NCBI RefSeq assembly: GCF_900465315.1
Contig: NZ_UBIX01000013.1
Length of the DNA: 64,000 nucleotides
Strand: one strand, 5' to 3'
Source: Asaia bogorensis_B
GTDB taxonomy: Bacteria; Pseudomonadota; Alphaproteobacteria; Acetobacterales; Acetobacteraceae
Position 1 is the stretch's first letter; the number at the start of each line of letters is the position of its first letter. The notes beneath the pieces are model-generated. The model worked only from the letters and a program-made list of their open reading frames with translations, searched no databases and was not told the DNA's origin. This document shows, in pieces, positions 6,380 through 16,030 of the stretch. Made by a program: the position numbers and the translations under genes.

Positions 6380-8500
6380 ATGCGTTCTTGTAGCAACCCG
6401 TCCGCGTTCGGCGCGGAAACCGGTGGAGCGGCCGGCGCCAGTGTCTCTGACATCGCGCAGCTGAGCATCAACACCATCCGCACCCTGTCGATGGATGGTG
6501 TGGAAAAGGCCGATTCAGGCCATCCGGGAACGGCCATGGCGCTGGCTCCTGTCATGTACACCCTCTGGCAGAACGACCTGAAATACGATCCGGCCGATCC
6601 GCTGTGGCCCGGCCGCGACCGGTTCGTGCTGTCCGTCGGTCATGCGTCGATGCTGCTGTATTCGACGATCTACCTGACCGGCATTCGCGATGTGGTGAAG
6701 GACAAGGTTCTCGACAGCCCGTCGCTGACCCTCGAAGATCTCAAGCAGTTCCGTCAGCTGAATTCCAAGACCCCTGGTCATCCGGAATTCCGCCACACCT
6801 CCGGCGTTGAGACCACCACCGGCCCGCTGGGTCAGGGCTGTGGCAACTCCGTCGGTATGGCAATGGCCGAGAAGTATCTCGCTGCCCATTACAACCGCCC
6901 CGGCTTCGATCTGTTCGACTACCACACCTATGTGTTCTGTGGTGACGGCGACATGATGGAAGGCGTTTCGTCCGAAGCGGCTTCGATGGCGGGTCACCTG
7001 GGTCTGGGCAACCTGATCTGGCTGTATGACTCCAACCAGATCTCGATCGAAGGTTCGACCGATCTCGCCTTCACGGAAAACGTGGCTGAGCGTTTCCGCG
7101 CCTATAAGTGGCACGTGGTGACGGTCAACGATGTCAATGACATCGCCGCTGTCAGCAAGGCCCTTGAGGAAGCCCGCTCGGTCAAGGATCGTCCGAGCCT
7201 CATTGTGATGCACACGGTGATCGGTTTCGGTGCGCCCAAGAAGGCCGGTACGGCCTCTGCCCATGGCGAGCCGCTTGGCGAAGAAGAAATCGCCGGTGCC
7301 AAGAAGGCCTATCACTGGCCCTGGACCGATGCTTTCCATGTGCCGGAAGGCGTTCTGGAACACTTCCAGGAAGGCCTCGGCAAGCGCGGTGCCAAGGCAC
7401 GTGCGGAATGGCATGCGCTGTTCGATCGTTACACCAACGAATATCCGAAGGAAGCCGCCGAGCTGCGCGCCATCTTCGAGCGTCGTCTGCCGGAAGGCTG
7501 GGACAAGGATATTCCGGTTTGGGAAGCCGACGCGAAGGGCGTTGCCTCACGCGCCAGCTCGGGCAAGCTGATCAACGCCGTCGCCAAGAACATCCCCTGG
7601 ATGATCGGTGGTTCGGCTGACCTTTCGCCCTCGACCAAGACGAACCTGACCTTCGAAGGCGCTGGTTCGTTCCAGCCGCCGCAGTGGGGTGGTACTTATG
7701 GCGGCCGCAATGTCCATTTCGGCATTCGCGAACACGCCATGGGGTCGATCTGCAACGGTATGGCGCTGGCTGGCCTGCGCACCTATGGTTCGGGCTTCCT
7801 GATCTTCTCGGATTACATGAAGGCCCCGATCCGTCTGTCGGCTCTCATGGAGCTGCCGGTCATCTACATCTTCACCCATGACTCCATCGGTGTTGGTGAA
7901 GACGGTCCGACACATCAGCCGATCGAGCAGCTGGCCCAGCTGCGCGCCACACCGGGTATCATGACCATTCGTCCCGGCGACGCCAACGAAGTGTCTGAAG
8001 CCTGGCGCACCCTGATCCCGCAGACGCACAAGCCTGCCGTGCTCGTTCTGAGCCGTCAGAACCTGCCGACGCTGGATCGCAGCAAGTATGCTTCGGCTGC
8101 TGGTGTAGCGAAGGGCGCTTATGTCCTGGCAAGCTGTGAAGGCAAGCCGGATGTGATCCTGATGGCTTCGGGTTCGGAAGTCTCGCTGGTCGTTGACGCC
8201 TATGAGAAGCTGACGGCCGAAGGCATCAAGGCCCGCGTCGTTTCCTTCCCGTCCTTCGACCTCTTTGAGGAGCAGGATCAGGCCTATAAGGACAGCGTGC
8301 TGCCGCCGGACGTCAAGGGACGTGTGGCTGTTGAACAGGCTGCCGCTTTCGGGTGGGATCGTTACACCGGCATCGGCGGTTCGATCATCGCGATGAACAG
8401 CTTTGGCGCCTCGGCACCGCTCAAGAGCCTTCTGACCAAGTTCGGCTTCACGCCGGAGAAGGTTTACGACGCGGCCCGCGAGCAGGCTGCCCGCAAGTAA
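6380..8500 (+). CDS. tkt: Transketolase
   Basis: 706 residues from ATG 6380, ten bases after GGAGG; the TTG just before it is less likely. This thiamine-diphosphate enzyme moves two-carbon units between sugar phosphates in the non-oxidative pentose phosphate pathway. Visible signatures are ADSGHPGTAMALAPVMYTLW, HTSGVETTTGPLGQG, the ThDP/Mg motif GDGDMMEGVSSEAASMAG ending in the NQISIEG loop, and FTHDSIGVGEDGPTHQPIEQ of the pyrimidine-binding domain. The N-terminus is about 20 residues longer than the usual start. It is the first gene of the pathway cluster. Codon use is strongly biased, fitting high expression. Confidence 0.97.
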   Translation: MRSCSNPSAFGAETGGAAGASVSDIAQLSINTIRTLSMDGVEKADSGHPGTAMALAPVMYTLWQNDLKYDPADPLWPGRDRFVLSVGHASMLLYSTIYLTGIRDVVKDKVLDSPSLTLEDLKQFRQLNSKTPGHPEFRHTSGVETTTGPLGQGCGNSVGMAMAEKYLAAHYNRPGFDLFDYHTYVFCGDGDMMEGVSSEAASMAGHLGLGNLIWLYDSNQISIEGSTDLAFTENVAERFRAYKWHVVTVNDVNDIAAVSKALEEARSVKDRPSLIVMHTVIGFGAPKKAGTASAHGEPLGEEEIAGAKKAYHWPWTDAFHVPEGVLEHFQEGLGKRGAKARAEWHALFDRYTNEYPKEAAELRAIFERRLPEGWDKDIPVWEADAKGVASRASSGKLINAVAKNIPWMIGGSADLSPSTKTNLTFEGAGSFQPPQWGGTYGGRNVHFGIREHAMGSICNGMALAGLRTYGSGFLIFSDYMKAPIRLSALMELPVIYIFTHDSIGVGEDGPTHQPIEQLAQLRATPGIMTIRPGDANEVSEAWRTLIPQTHKPAVLVLSRQNLPTLDRSKYASAAGVAKGAYVLASCEGKPDVILMASGSEVSLVVDAYEKLTAEGIKARVVSFPSFDLFEEQDQAYKDSVLPPDVKGRVAVEQAAAFGWDRYTGIGGSIIAMNSFGASAPLKSLLTKFGFTPEKVYDAAREQAARK

Positions 8501-8512
8501 GACGACTACCGG

Positions 8513-8543
8513 GGCCTGACCGCTTCCTCGGCGGTCGGGCCTT
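8513..8543 (+). terminator. Hairpin after tkt, weak terminator or attenuator
   Basis: GGCC-T-GACCGC pairs with GCGGTC-G-GGCC around a seven-base loop and is followed only by CTTTC. The stem is strong but the T run is poor, so partial read-through into tal-pgi is likely. Confidence 0.5.
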
Positions 8544-8657
8544 TCGGGGCCCTAGCGTGCTTTGGCCCCCTCAATTTGAGGTCAGGGTCGGAAGGCCGAC
8601 CTGAGCTGAGACGGGTGTCCACAGGGAGCCCGTCAGGTGGACAGACAGGAGTACGTC

Positions 8658-11525
8658 ATGGACGTCGAACAGAAGCAGGGTGCCGCCACGAGCGGGAACC
8701 CGCTGCGTGACCTTTCCAAATTTGGCCAGTCACCCTGGCTGGACTTCATCCAGAGATCCTACACTGCCGATGGCAGCCTGCAGAAGCTGGTGGACGAAGA
8801 CGGCCTGCGTGGCGTCACTTCCAACCCCGCCATCTTCGAGAAGGCCATGGGGTATGGCACGGATTACGACGCCCAGATCAAGGATCTGCTGGCCAAGGAA
8901 ATCCTCTCCCCCGGTGAGCTCTACGAGAAACTCGCCATCACCGACATCAAGGCAACTGCCAAGGTCATGCACCCGGTATTCGTGCAGACCAAGGGCCTTG
9001 ATGGTTACGTGAGCCTCGAGGTTTCGCCTTATCTCGCTTTCGACACCAAGGCCACGGCTGACGAAGCCCGCCGCCTGTGGGCCGCCGTGAACGAAGAAAA
9101 CCTGATGATCAAGATTCCGGGCACACCTGAGGGTGTTCCGGCATTCCAGGAAGTCACCTCGGAAGGCATCAGCGTCAACGTCACGCTTCTTTTCTCGCTC
9201 GAAGCCTACAAGAACGTTCTCGAAGCCTACATCAAGGGCCTTGAGATCCGTCATGCGGCGGGCAAGGATATCAGCAAGATCGCCAGCGTGGCGTCGTTCT
9301 TCGTGTCGCGCATCGACGGCAAGATCGATGGTGCCATCGACCGTCGCGTGAAGGAAGGCGACAAGGATGCCGAGGCGCTGAAGGCTCTGCGTGGCAAGGT
9401 TGCCATCGCGAACGCCAAGGTTGCCTATCAGCATTATCTTGAAGTGACCGCTTCCGAGCGCTGGAAGAAGCTGGCTGCTGCTGGCGCCCAGCCGCAGCGT
9501 CTGCTCTGGGCCTCGACGGGCACCAAGGACAAGACCTTCTCGGACGTTCTTTATGTTGAAGAGCTGATCGGTGAGGACACGGTCAACACCATCCCGCCCG
9601 CAACCTTCGATGCCTTCCGTGATCATGGCAAGCTGCGTGCCAGCCTGACCGAAAACGTGGAAGATGCCTTCAAGGTGCTCGAGCAGCAGGCCAAGCTGCG
9701 CCTCGACCTCGATGGCGTCACCAAGACCCTTGTAACAGAAGGCTGCGCTTCGTTCTGCGACGCTTTCGACCAGCTGCTTGGGGCGGTAGCAAACAAGCAG
9801 GCCACGTTTCTCGGGTCCAAACTGATCGAGCAGAAGGCCGAACTTCCGGCCGATCTGAAAGCCGCCTCTGATGCGGTTCTCGAAGACTGGCGCAAGACTG
9901 GCAAAGGCCGCAAGCTCTGGGCCAAGGACGCCTCTGTCTGGACTGGCGGCGACGAAGCCAGCTGGCTGAAATGGCTCGATATCGTCGATGAGCGTCTGGC
10001 TCATGTCGCCGAGCTCGAAGCCTTTGCCAGCGAAGTCAAGGCCAAGGGCTTCAGCGATGTGCTGCTGCTTGGTATGGGCGGTTCGAGCCTCGGTCCGGAA
10101 GTGATTTCGGAAACCTTCGGCCAGATCGCAGGCTTCCCCAAGCTGCACGTGCTCGACAGCACGGACCCGCAGCAGGTGAAGACGTACGAGAATGCTGTTG
10201 ACCTGAAGAACACGCTTTTCATCGTCTCGTCCAAGTCGGGCGGCACGCTGGAGCCGAACATTCTGAAGGCCTACTTCTTCGCCGCTGCCGAAAAGGCGCT
10301 CGGCTCGGCCCCCGGCAAGCATTTCGTTGCCGTGACCGATCCTGGCTCGCATATGGAGCAGGTGGCCAAGGGCGATGGCTTCTGGAAGATCTTCTACGGT
10401 GAGAAGCAGATTGGTGGCCGGTTCTCCGTGCTGTCCAATTTCGGTCTCGTCCCCGCAGCCGCTGCCGGTTTGAACGTTCGCGCGTTCCTCGAATCGGCTC
10501 TGCGTTCCGTCAAGGGCGCTTCGGCCAGCACCCCGCCGGCGCAGAACACGGCGCTTCAGCTCGGTGCCATCCTTGGTGCGGCCGCAACGAAGTTTGGTCG
10601 TGACAAGGTGACGATCGTCGCTTCGCCTGCGATCTATGACCTTGGCGCGTGGCTTGAGCAGCTTCTGGCTGAATCGACCGGCAAGAAGGGCACAGGCCTG
10701 ATCCCGATCGATGACGAGACCCTCGGTGCGCCGGACGTTTACGGCAAGGATCGCGTCTTCGCCTATCTGCGCCTGACGGACGCGCCTTGCCCGAACCAGG
10801 AAAAGGCCATTGCCGCTCTCGTTGCCGCTGGTGAGCCGGTTGTGACGATCGACCTGGCTGACAAGCTCGATATCGCCCAGGCATTCTTCCATTGGGAATA
10901 TGCTACGGCTGTTGCAGGCTCGGTGCTGGCAATCGATCCGTTCGATCAGCCGGATGTCGAGTTCAGCAAGATCGAGACCAAGAAGCTCACGACCGCTTTC
11001 AACGAGACGGGCAAGCTTCCGGCCGAGACGCCGTTTGCAACCTCGGGTGCGTTCGAGTTCTTCGCTGACGACACCAATGCCAAGGCATTGGGCGGTGGCG
11101 ATGCGCTGGCACTCCTGAAGGCGCATTTCGGTCGCGTGAAGGCTGGCGACTACGTGGGTGTTCTCGCCTATGTGGAGCGTGATCTGAAGACGCGCGAGTG
11201 GATCCAGAACGTTCGCCTCAACCTGCGTGACCAGCTCAAGGTCGCAACGGCAGCCGAATTCGGCCCGCGCTTCCTGCATTCAACCGGCCAGGCCTATAAG
11301 GGCGGTCCTGACAGCGGTGTGTTCCTTCAGATCACGGCAGATGATCATGCAGATCTCGCCGTGCCAGGTGAACGCTTCACGTTCAGTGTGGTGAAGGCAG
11401 CTCAGGCACGCGGCGATTTCGACGTGCTGTCCGAGCGTGGCCGTCGCGCCCTGCGTGTGCATATCAAGGGACCGCTTGAAGCTGGCCTCGCCGAACTGGC
11501 GACGGTCATCAAGAAAGCCGTCTGA
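8658..11525 (+). CDS. tal-pgi: Bifunctional transaldolase / glucose-6-phosphate isomerase
   Basis: 955 residues from ATG 8658, seven bases after AGGAG; an upstream GTG at 8637 lacks a site. Residues about 1-370 are transaldolase: DGLRGVTSNPAIFEKAM, and the Schiff-base lysine in NLMIKIPGTPEGV. Residues about 410-955 are glucose-6-phosphate isomerase: LLLGMGGSSLGPEV, FIVSSKSGGTLEPN, GGRFSVLSNFGLVPAAAAG, and a C-terminal AIDPFDQPDVEFSK. The two enzymes share fructose-6-phosphate, a product of one and substrate of the other. The fusion is known from acetic acid bacteria and a few other lineages and supports that placement. Both active sites appear intact. Confidence 0.96.
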   Translation: MDVEQKQGAATSGNPLRDLSKFGQSPWLDFIQRSYTADGSLQKLVDEDGLRGVTSNPAIFEKAMGYGTDYDAQIKDLLAKEILSPGELYEKLAITDIKATAKVMHPVFVQTKGLDGYVSLEVSPYLAFDTKATADEARRLWAAVNEENLMIKIPGTPEGVPAFQEVTSEGISVNVTLLFSLEAYKNVLEAYIKGLEIRHAAGKDISKIASVASFFVSRIDGKIDGAIDRRVKEGDKDAEALKALRGKVAIANAKVAYQHYLEVTASERWKKLAAAGAQPQRLLWASTGTKDKTFSDVLYVEELIGEDTVNTIPPATFDAFRDHGKLRASLTENVEDAFKVLEQQAKLRLDLDGVTKTLVTEGCASFCDAFDQLLGAVANKQATFLGSKLIEQKAELPADLKAASDAVLEDWRKTGKGRKLWAKDASVWTGGDEASWLKWLDIVDERLAHVAELEAFASEVKAKGFSDVLLLGMGGSSLGPEVISETFGQIAGFPKLHVLDSTDPQQVKTYENAVDLKNTLFIVSSKSGGTLEPNILKAYFFAAAEKALGSAPGKHFVAVTDPGSHMEQVAKGDGFWKIFYGEKQIGGRFSVLSNFGLVPAAAAGLNVRAFLESALRSVKGASASTPPAQNTALQLGAILGAAATKFGRDKVTIVASPAIYDLGAWLEQLLAESTGKKGTGLIPIDDETLGAPDVYGKDRVFAYLRLTDAPCPNQEKAIAALVAAGEPVVTIDLADKLDIAQAFFHWEYATAVAGSVLAIDPFDQPDVEFSKIETKKLTTAFNETGKLPAETPFATSGAFEFFADDTNAKALGGGDALALLKAHFGRVKAGDYVGVLAYVERDLKTREWIQNVRLNLRDQLKVATAAEFGPRFLHSTGQAYKGGPDSGVFLQITADDHADLAVPGERFTFSVVKAAQARGDFDVLSERGRRALRVHIKGPLEAGLAELATVIKKAV

Positions 11526-11534
11526 GACTGACGC

Positions 11535-11569
11535 AATCCGCCCCGCTCCAACGGGGCGGATTGTTTTTT
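11535..11569 (+). terminator. Intrinsic terminator after tal-pgi
   Basis: AATCCGCCCCG pairs perfectly with CGGGGCGGATT around a short loop, followed by GTTTTTT. This is a textbook Rho-independent terminator and separates tal-pgi from gnd. Confidence 0.9.
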
Positions 11570-11616
11570 GACGTGGTAGTTAGAGGGCACAGGAAAACTG
11601 TGCAGGAGTTTTAGAG

Positions 11617-12612
11617 ATGCAAATCGGTATTGTTGGCCTTGGCCGTATGGGCGGCAACATTGCAGTGCGCCTGACCCGTCATGGTCATGACGTCGTGCTG
11701 TTCGACCGCACGCCTGAAGTTGTGACCAAGACGTTCGACCGTGCCGAGAAGGGCCGTGCGATCGCCGCGAACTCGGTGGCCGATCTGGTCAGCAAGCTTT
11801 CGGCAGAGCGCAAGATCGTCTGGGTCATGCTGCCGGCCGGTGAGATCACCGAAGCCTGCGTGCAGGAACTGCGCGGCCTGCTCGGCAAGGACGACATCGT
11901 GATCGATGGTGGCAACAGCTACTACAAGGACGATGTCCGTCGCGCCCACGAGCTGATGGAGAAGGGCATTCACTACATCGACGTCGGCACGTCGGGCGGT
12001 GTCTGGGGCCTCGATCGCGGCTATTGCATGATGTACGGCGGCACCAAGGATTCGGCCGATCATATCGACCCGATCCTGAAGGCTCTGGCACCGGGCAAGG
12101 GCGACGTTGTGCGCACCATCGGTCGCGACCGTGAGGGCCTCGATCCGCGCGCCGAGGAAGGCTATCTGCATTGCGGCCCGGCCGGTTCGGGTCACTTCGT
12201 CAAGATGGTCCATAACGGCATCGAATACGGCATGATGCAGGCTTTCGCTGAAGGCTTCGACGTCATGAAGTCGAAGAACTCGCCGGTCCTGCAGGAAGAC
12301 CAGCGCTTCGACCTGAACATGGCCGATATCGCTGAAGTCTGGCGTCGCGGCAGCGTCGTGTCGTCCTGGCTGCTCGACCTGACGGCCGATGCACTCGCCA
12401 AGAACGAATCCCTCTCCGAGTTCTCGGGCGAAGTGGCCGATTCCGGTGAAGGTCGCTGGACGATCGAAGCGGCCATCGAGGAATCGGTGCCGGTGCCGGT
12501 CATGACGGCATCGCTCTTTACGCGCTTCCGCTCGCGTTCGGGCAACAACTACGCAGAGAAGATCCTCTCTGCCATGCGCTTTGGTTTCGGCGGCCACGTC
12601 GAGAAGAAGTGA
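11617..12612 (+). CDS. gnd: 6-phosphogluconate dehydrogenase, decarboxylating (short form)
   Basis: 331 residues, matching the short GntZ/GndA-type class rather than the 470-residue enteric Gnd. It oxidises and decarboxylates 6-phosphogluconate to ribulose-5-phosphate. Visible: Rossmann motif GLGRMGGNIAVRL followed by FDRTPE (an Arg after Asp, cofactor preference undetermined), DGGNSYYKDDVRRA, DVGTSGGVWGLDRGYCMMYG, and the catalytic GSGHFVKMVHNGIEYGMMQA with Lys and Asn. AGGAG precedes the ATG. Terminators lie on both sides, so it is probably transcribed alone and can be controlled separately from its neighbours. Confidence 0.95.
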   Translation: MQIGIVGLGRMGGNIAVRLTRHGHDVVLFDRTPEVVTKTFDRAEKGRAIAANSVADLVSKLSAERKIVWVMLPAGEITEACVQELRGLLGKDDIVIDGGNSYYKDDVRRAHELMEKGIHYIDVGTSGGVWGLDRGYCMMYGGTKDSADHIDPILKALAPGKGDVVRTIGRDREGLDPRAEEGYLHCGPAGSGHFVKMVHNGIEYGMMQAFAEGFDVMKSKNSPVLQEDQRFDLNMADIAEVWRRGSVVSSWLLDLTADALAKNESLSEFSGEVADSGEGRWTIEAAIEESVPVPVMTASLFTRFRSRSGNNYAEKILSAMRFGFGGHVEKK

Positions 12613-12618
12613 CATGAC

Positions 12619-12655
12619 GGGCCGGGACCTTCTCTGGTCCCGGCCCTTTTTTTTT
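12619..12655 (+). terminator. Intrinsic terminator after gnd
   Basis: GGGCCGGGACC (12619-12629), six-base loop, GGTCCCGGCCC (12636-12646), then nine T. Very strong Rho-independent terminator. Confidence 0.95.
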
Positions 12656-12745
12656 CTCTAAGCTGTCTGCCTGAATGCCAGCGGGAGTCCGAATGCTCCC
12701 GCTCGCACTCCGGCTTTCCGATTATCGACTAAAAAGGTTTGGCAT

Positions 12746-14293
12746 ATGGTCGACGTTTCCGCTTCAGCACATGCGGCATTGTCCAACAACGAGACAACGC
12801 GTGGGGTTCGACAGGCGCCTCCCGGGTCCATGGTCATTTTCGGCGGTGGTGGCGATCTGACCAAACGTCTTCTCGTCCCTGCTATCTATAATCTGGACTC
12901 CGCCGGTCTTCTCAGTGAGGATTTCTCGATCATCGTGGTCGACTGGGCCGAGATGACGACTGAGGGGCTGCTTGAGCAGCTCAAGGGCGCGCTGGATGAC
13001 TTCGTCAGCAAGCGTGGGACCAACGCCACGACGCTGCGTCAAGATGTGTGGGATCGCCTTTCGCAAAGCATCACCTATCTGCGTGGCTCCTTTGAGGAGC
13101 TCTCGACCTTTGAGGCGCTCAAGGAACGTCTCGGTGAGCGTTCTGCCGTGTTCTACCTCGCAGTTGCTGCAAGGTTCTTTGGTCCGATCGTCGATCTTCT
13201 GGGTGAGTCAGGGCTGGCCGAGCAGACCGATACAATCTCCCGCCGCGTGATCATCGAAAAGCCTTTCGGTGCGGATCTGGAGTCAGCCAAGGCGCTGAAT
13301 GCCCGTCTGCTGCGCTCGCTGGACGAAAACCAGATCTATCGTATCGATCATTATCTCGGCAAGGAAACGGTCCAGAACATTCTTGCCCTGCGCTTCTCTA
13401 ACGGCTTTTTCGAGCCGCTCTGGAACCGTCAGAACATCGATCACGTGCAGATCACGGCAGCGGAAACCGTTGGTGTCGAGCGCCGCGGTCGCTTCTACGA
13501 GAGCACGGGTGCCATTCGTGACATGGTGCCGAACCATCTGATGCAGCTTCTATCCATGGTCGCCATGGAAGCCCCGACCTCCTTCGATGCCGAGGCCGTG
13601 CGTGACGAGAAGGCCAAGGTGCTGAGTGCCATCCAGCCCATCGACCTCTCTCAGGTCGTGCGCGGTCAGTATGTCAGCGGCTCTTTCGGTGTGGGTGATG
13701 AGGCTGAAGCGCTCCGCGGTTATCGCGAGGAGCCCGATGTCGCGATGGGCAGCCAGACAGAAACCTATGTGGCGATGAAGCTGCGCATCGATAACTGGCG
13801 CTGGGCTGGCGTGCCGTTCTATCTGCGCACAGGCAAGCGTCTGCGTCGTCGCAAGACCGAGATTGCCATTCACTTCAAACAGGCACCTTTTGCGCTGTTC
13901 CGCGATACGCCGGTGGACAAGCTCACCCCCAATATCATGGTGCTGCATATCCAGCCGACCGAAGGCGTGACCATGCAGTTTTCAGCCAAGGTGCCAGGTC
14001 CCTCGGTCCGCCTCGGCGGTGTACGCATGAAGTTCGACTATTCCGACTGGTTCAGCGAGGGGCCGAGCACCGGCTATGAGACGCTGATTTATGACTGCAT
14101 GATCGGTGACCAGACGCTCTATCAGCGCGCCGATACCATCGAAGAAGGCTGGCGCATTGTGGAGCCTGCCTTCACGCAGAACATCGCCGACAAGTCTCCG
14201 CTCTGCTTCTATCCGGGCGGACTGGACGGCCCGCGTGAAGCCGATGAGCTCCTCGCGCGTTCTGGTCGTCGCTGGCTTGATCTGAACAACTAA
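12746..14293 (+). CDS. zwf: Glucose-6-phosphate 1-dehydrogenase
   Basis: 515 residues, slightly longer than the typical 490 because of about 25 extra N-terminal residues. It makes 6-phosphogluconolactone and NAD(P)H from glucose-6-phosphate, opening the oxidative pentose phosphate pathway. Cofactor motif MVIFGGGGDLTKRLLVPAIY, substrate-binding signature RIDHYLGKETVQNIL with the active-site Asp-His and Lys, and RTGKRLRRRKTEI are all clear. It opens the second transcription unit of the cluster after the gnd terminator; the HAD gene follows after 28 bases. Confidence 0.96.
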   Translation: MVDVSASAHAALSNNETTRGVRQAPPGSMVIFGGGGDLTKRLLVPAIYNLDSAGLLSEDFSIIVVDWAEMTTEGLLEQLKGALDDFVSKRGTNATTLRQDVWDRLSQSITYLRGSFEELSTFEALKERLGERSAVFYLAVAARFFGPIVDLLGESGLAEQTDTISRRVIIEKPFGADLESAKALNARLLRSLDENQIYRIDHYLGKETVQNILALRFSNGFFEPLWNRQNIDHVQITAAETVGVERRGRFYESTGAIRDMVPNHLMQLLSMVAMEAPTSFDAEAVRDEKAKVLSAIQPIDLSQVVRGQYVSGSFGVGDEAEALRGYREEPDVAMGSQTETYVAMKLRIDNWRWAGVPFYLRTGKRLRRRKTEIAIHFKQAPFALFRDTPVDKLTPNIMVLHIQPTEGVTMQFSAKVPGPSVRLGGVRMKFDYSDWFSEGPSTGYETLIYDCMIGDQTLYQRADTIEEGWRIVEPAFTQNIADKSPLCFYPGGLDGPREADELLARSGRRWLDLNN

Positions 14294-14321
14294 GATCGTT
14301 GGAAAAACGACAGGAGACCTC

Positions 14322-15185
14322 ATGACAATCGAACTGGATGCCATTCACGATGCTCTCCCGCCCGAGGCATCCAGAATTCGGCTTGTCGTCTCCGATATCG
14401 ACGGCACGCTGATCGGCCCTGACAAATCCCTGGCACCGTCGACACGCGCGGCCGCGCAGGATCTGGCTAAGGCAGGGATTGCCCTGTGTCTGGTCAGCTC
14501 CCGTTCGGCAGAGGGTATTTTGCGCTACCACCGCGAACTGGCGCTCAAGACGCCGTTTGGAGCGCTCAATGGCGGTCTGATTGTCAGCCCGGATGACGAG
14601 ATTCTCTCTCACCTCGTCCTGCCCGAAAGCTGCGTGGTCTCGGCCTGTGATACCTTGTCGGTTCACAAAATCGACACCTGGCTGTTTCGTGACCATGACT
14701 GGCTGATCCGCGATCCGGGCGCCTATTACGTGGCCCATGAACGCAAATCGGTCGGTATCGAGCCCGTTGTCGTTCCTGACTTCCGACCCTACATGGCCGG
14801 TGTCGGCAAGATCATGGCAGCCAGTAGCAATTTTGCGCTCCTGCAGCGTATGGAAATCGAGATCGGGGCCATGCTCAAGGGGCAGGCCAGTGTGCACCGG
14901 TCGTCGGATTATTACCTCGATATCACGCACAAGGATGCCAATAAGGGCTTCGCTGCCCGTGCCCTGGCAGACCGGCTTGGCATACCCATGAGTGAGGTTG
15001 CCTGCATTGGGGACATGTCCAATGATGTCCCGATGCTCAGCATTGCCGGGCTCGGCATCGCAATGGGAAATGCCAGTGAGGAAGTCAGCGCTCATGCCCA
15101 TGTGACGACAGGGCGAAACGACGCAGATGGCTGGGCGCAAGCCATGCGTGACTACGTTCTCCCCCGTGCACCGGGCGCGGCCTGA
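14322..15185 (+). CDS. HAD-superfamily (Cof-like) sugar-phosphate phosphatase
   Basis: 287 residues, ATG after CAGGAG. Motif I is VVSDIDGTLIGPDKSL (nucleophile Asp and acid/base Asp), motif II LCLVSSRSA, motif III lysine probably in THKDANKGFAARAL, and motif IV ACIGDMSNDVPML. A large C2-type cap lies between II and III, as in Cof enzymes that hydrolyse sugar phosphates, PLP or FMN. Its place between zwf and pgl suggests a pentose-phosphate-related substrate, or clearance of a side product, but the sequence does not define it. Confidence 0.85.
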   Translation: MTIELDAIHDALPPEASRIRLVVSDIDGTLIGPDKSLAPSTRAAAQDLAKAGIALCLVSSRSAEGILRYHRELALKTPFGALNGGLIVSPDDEILSHLVLPESCVVSACDTLSVHKIDTWLFRDHDWLIRDPGAYYVAHERKSVGIEPVVVPDFRPYMAGVGKIMAASSNFALLQRMEIEIGAMLKGQASVHRSSDYYLDITHKDANKGFAARALADRLGIPMSEVACIGDMSNDVPMLSIAGLGIAMGNASEEVSAHAHVTTGRNDADGWAQAMRDYVLPRAPGAA

Positions 15186-15280
15186 GGCGCGGGCCTGAAA
15201 GTGGAATCGTCGTGCGGCATAGCGGCGCGACGGCGCTGCGCAAGGCCCCCCTGGAAGCCCTAGAAGAAGGAATGAGATAG

Positions 15281-16030
15281 ATGAGTGGACATGATGTGAC
15301 CTCGGCCCGGCTCGTGGTTCTGGAAGATGGCGAGGCCGTAGCCCGCAAGATGGCGCAGTGGCTTCTCGATCAGGCGCTTGCAAAGAAAGACGGCCCGTTC
15401 GTTGTCGCGCTCTCGGGTGGCTCGACCCCCAAGCGCCTGTTCAAGATCATGGCTGAGCCGGCTTATGCCGCCCAGTTTCCGTGGCGTCGTACCCAGATCT
15501 TCTTTGGTGATGACCGGCATGTGCCCTTCACCCATGAAGACAGCAATTTCCGCATGACGAGCGAAATCCTGATCGATCAGGTCGACCTGCCGCCCGAGAA
15601 CGTTCATCCCATCCCGGCCGATGGCACACCCGAGCATGATGCGGCTCTTTATCAGGCCGCCCTGGTGGATGTTTATGGCAGCCATCACCTCATCCCGGAG
15701 CGTCCGCTTTTCGATGTGGTCATGCTGGGCATGGGCCCCGACGGTCACACGGCATCGCTTTTTCCGCGTCAGCCTATCCTGCAGGAGCGCGAGAAATGGG
15801 TGGCGGCCTGCACACCAGACAACGCACCGCATGACCGCGTGTCACTGACCTACACAGCCATCCATTCCAGCCGCGCTGTCGTGTTCCTGATCGAAGGGGC
15901 AGGCAAGGCCGAGATGCTTGCACGTGTGAGGGCGGGTGACGCCTCGTTGCCGTCATCGCATATCACGTCGGAAGGTGAGGTCGTGTTCCTTACTGACAAG
16001 GCTGCTGCCGGAGATCTGGCAAATGGCTGA
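15281..16030 (+). CDS. pgl: 6-phosphogluconolactonase
   Basis: 249 residues of the DevB/Pgl family, which hydrolyses 6-phosphogluconolactone to 6-phosphogluconate. Key motifs: VVALSGGSTPKRLF, QIFFGDDRHVPFTHEDSNF with the catalytic-region Asp and Arg, and MLGMGPDGHTASLFP with the conserved His. An AGAAGGA site precedes the ATG. rpiA starts eight bases before its stop, so the two are translationally coupled. Position next to zwf fits the pathway order. Confidence 0.95.
   Translation: MSGHDVTSARLVVLEDGEAVARKMAQWLLDQALAKKDGPFVVALSGGSTPKRLFKIMAEPAYAAQFPWRRTQIFFGDDRHVPFTHEDSNFRMTSEILIDQVDLPPENVHPIPADGTPEHDAALYQAALVDVYGSHHLIPERPLFDVVMLGMGPDGHTASLFPRQPILQEREKWVAACTPDNAPHDRVSLTYTAIHSSRAVVFLIEGAGKAEMLARVRAGDASLPSSHITSEGEVVFLTDKAAAGDLANG

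Noticed and set aside
8730..11279. 849-codon open frame on the minus strand
   Set aside because: It is exactly opposite tal-pgi, whose motifs are intact. Strong codon bias in the real gene removes stop codons from the opposite strand. The translation has no domain or signal.
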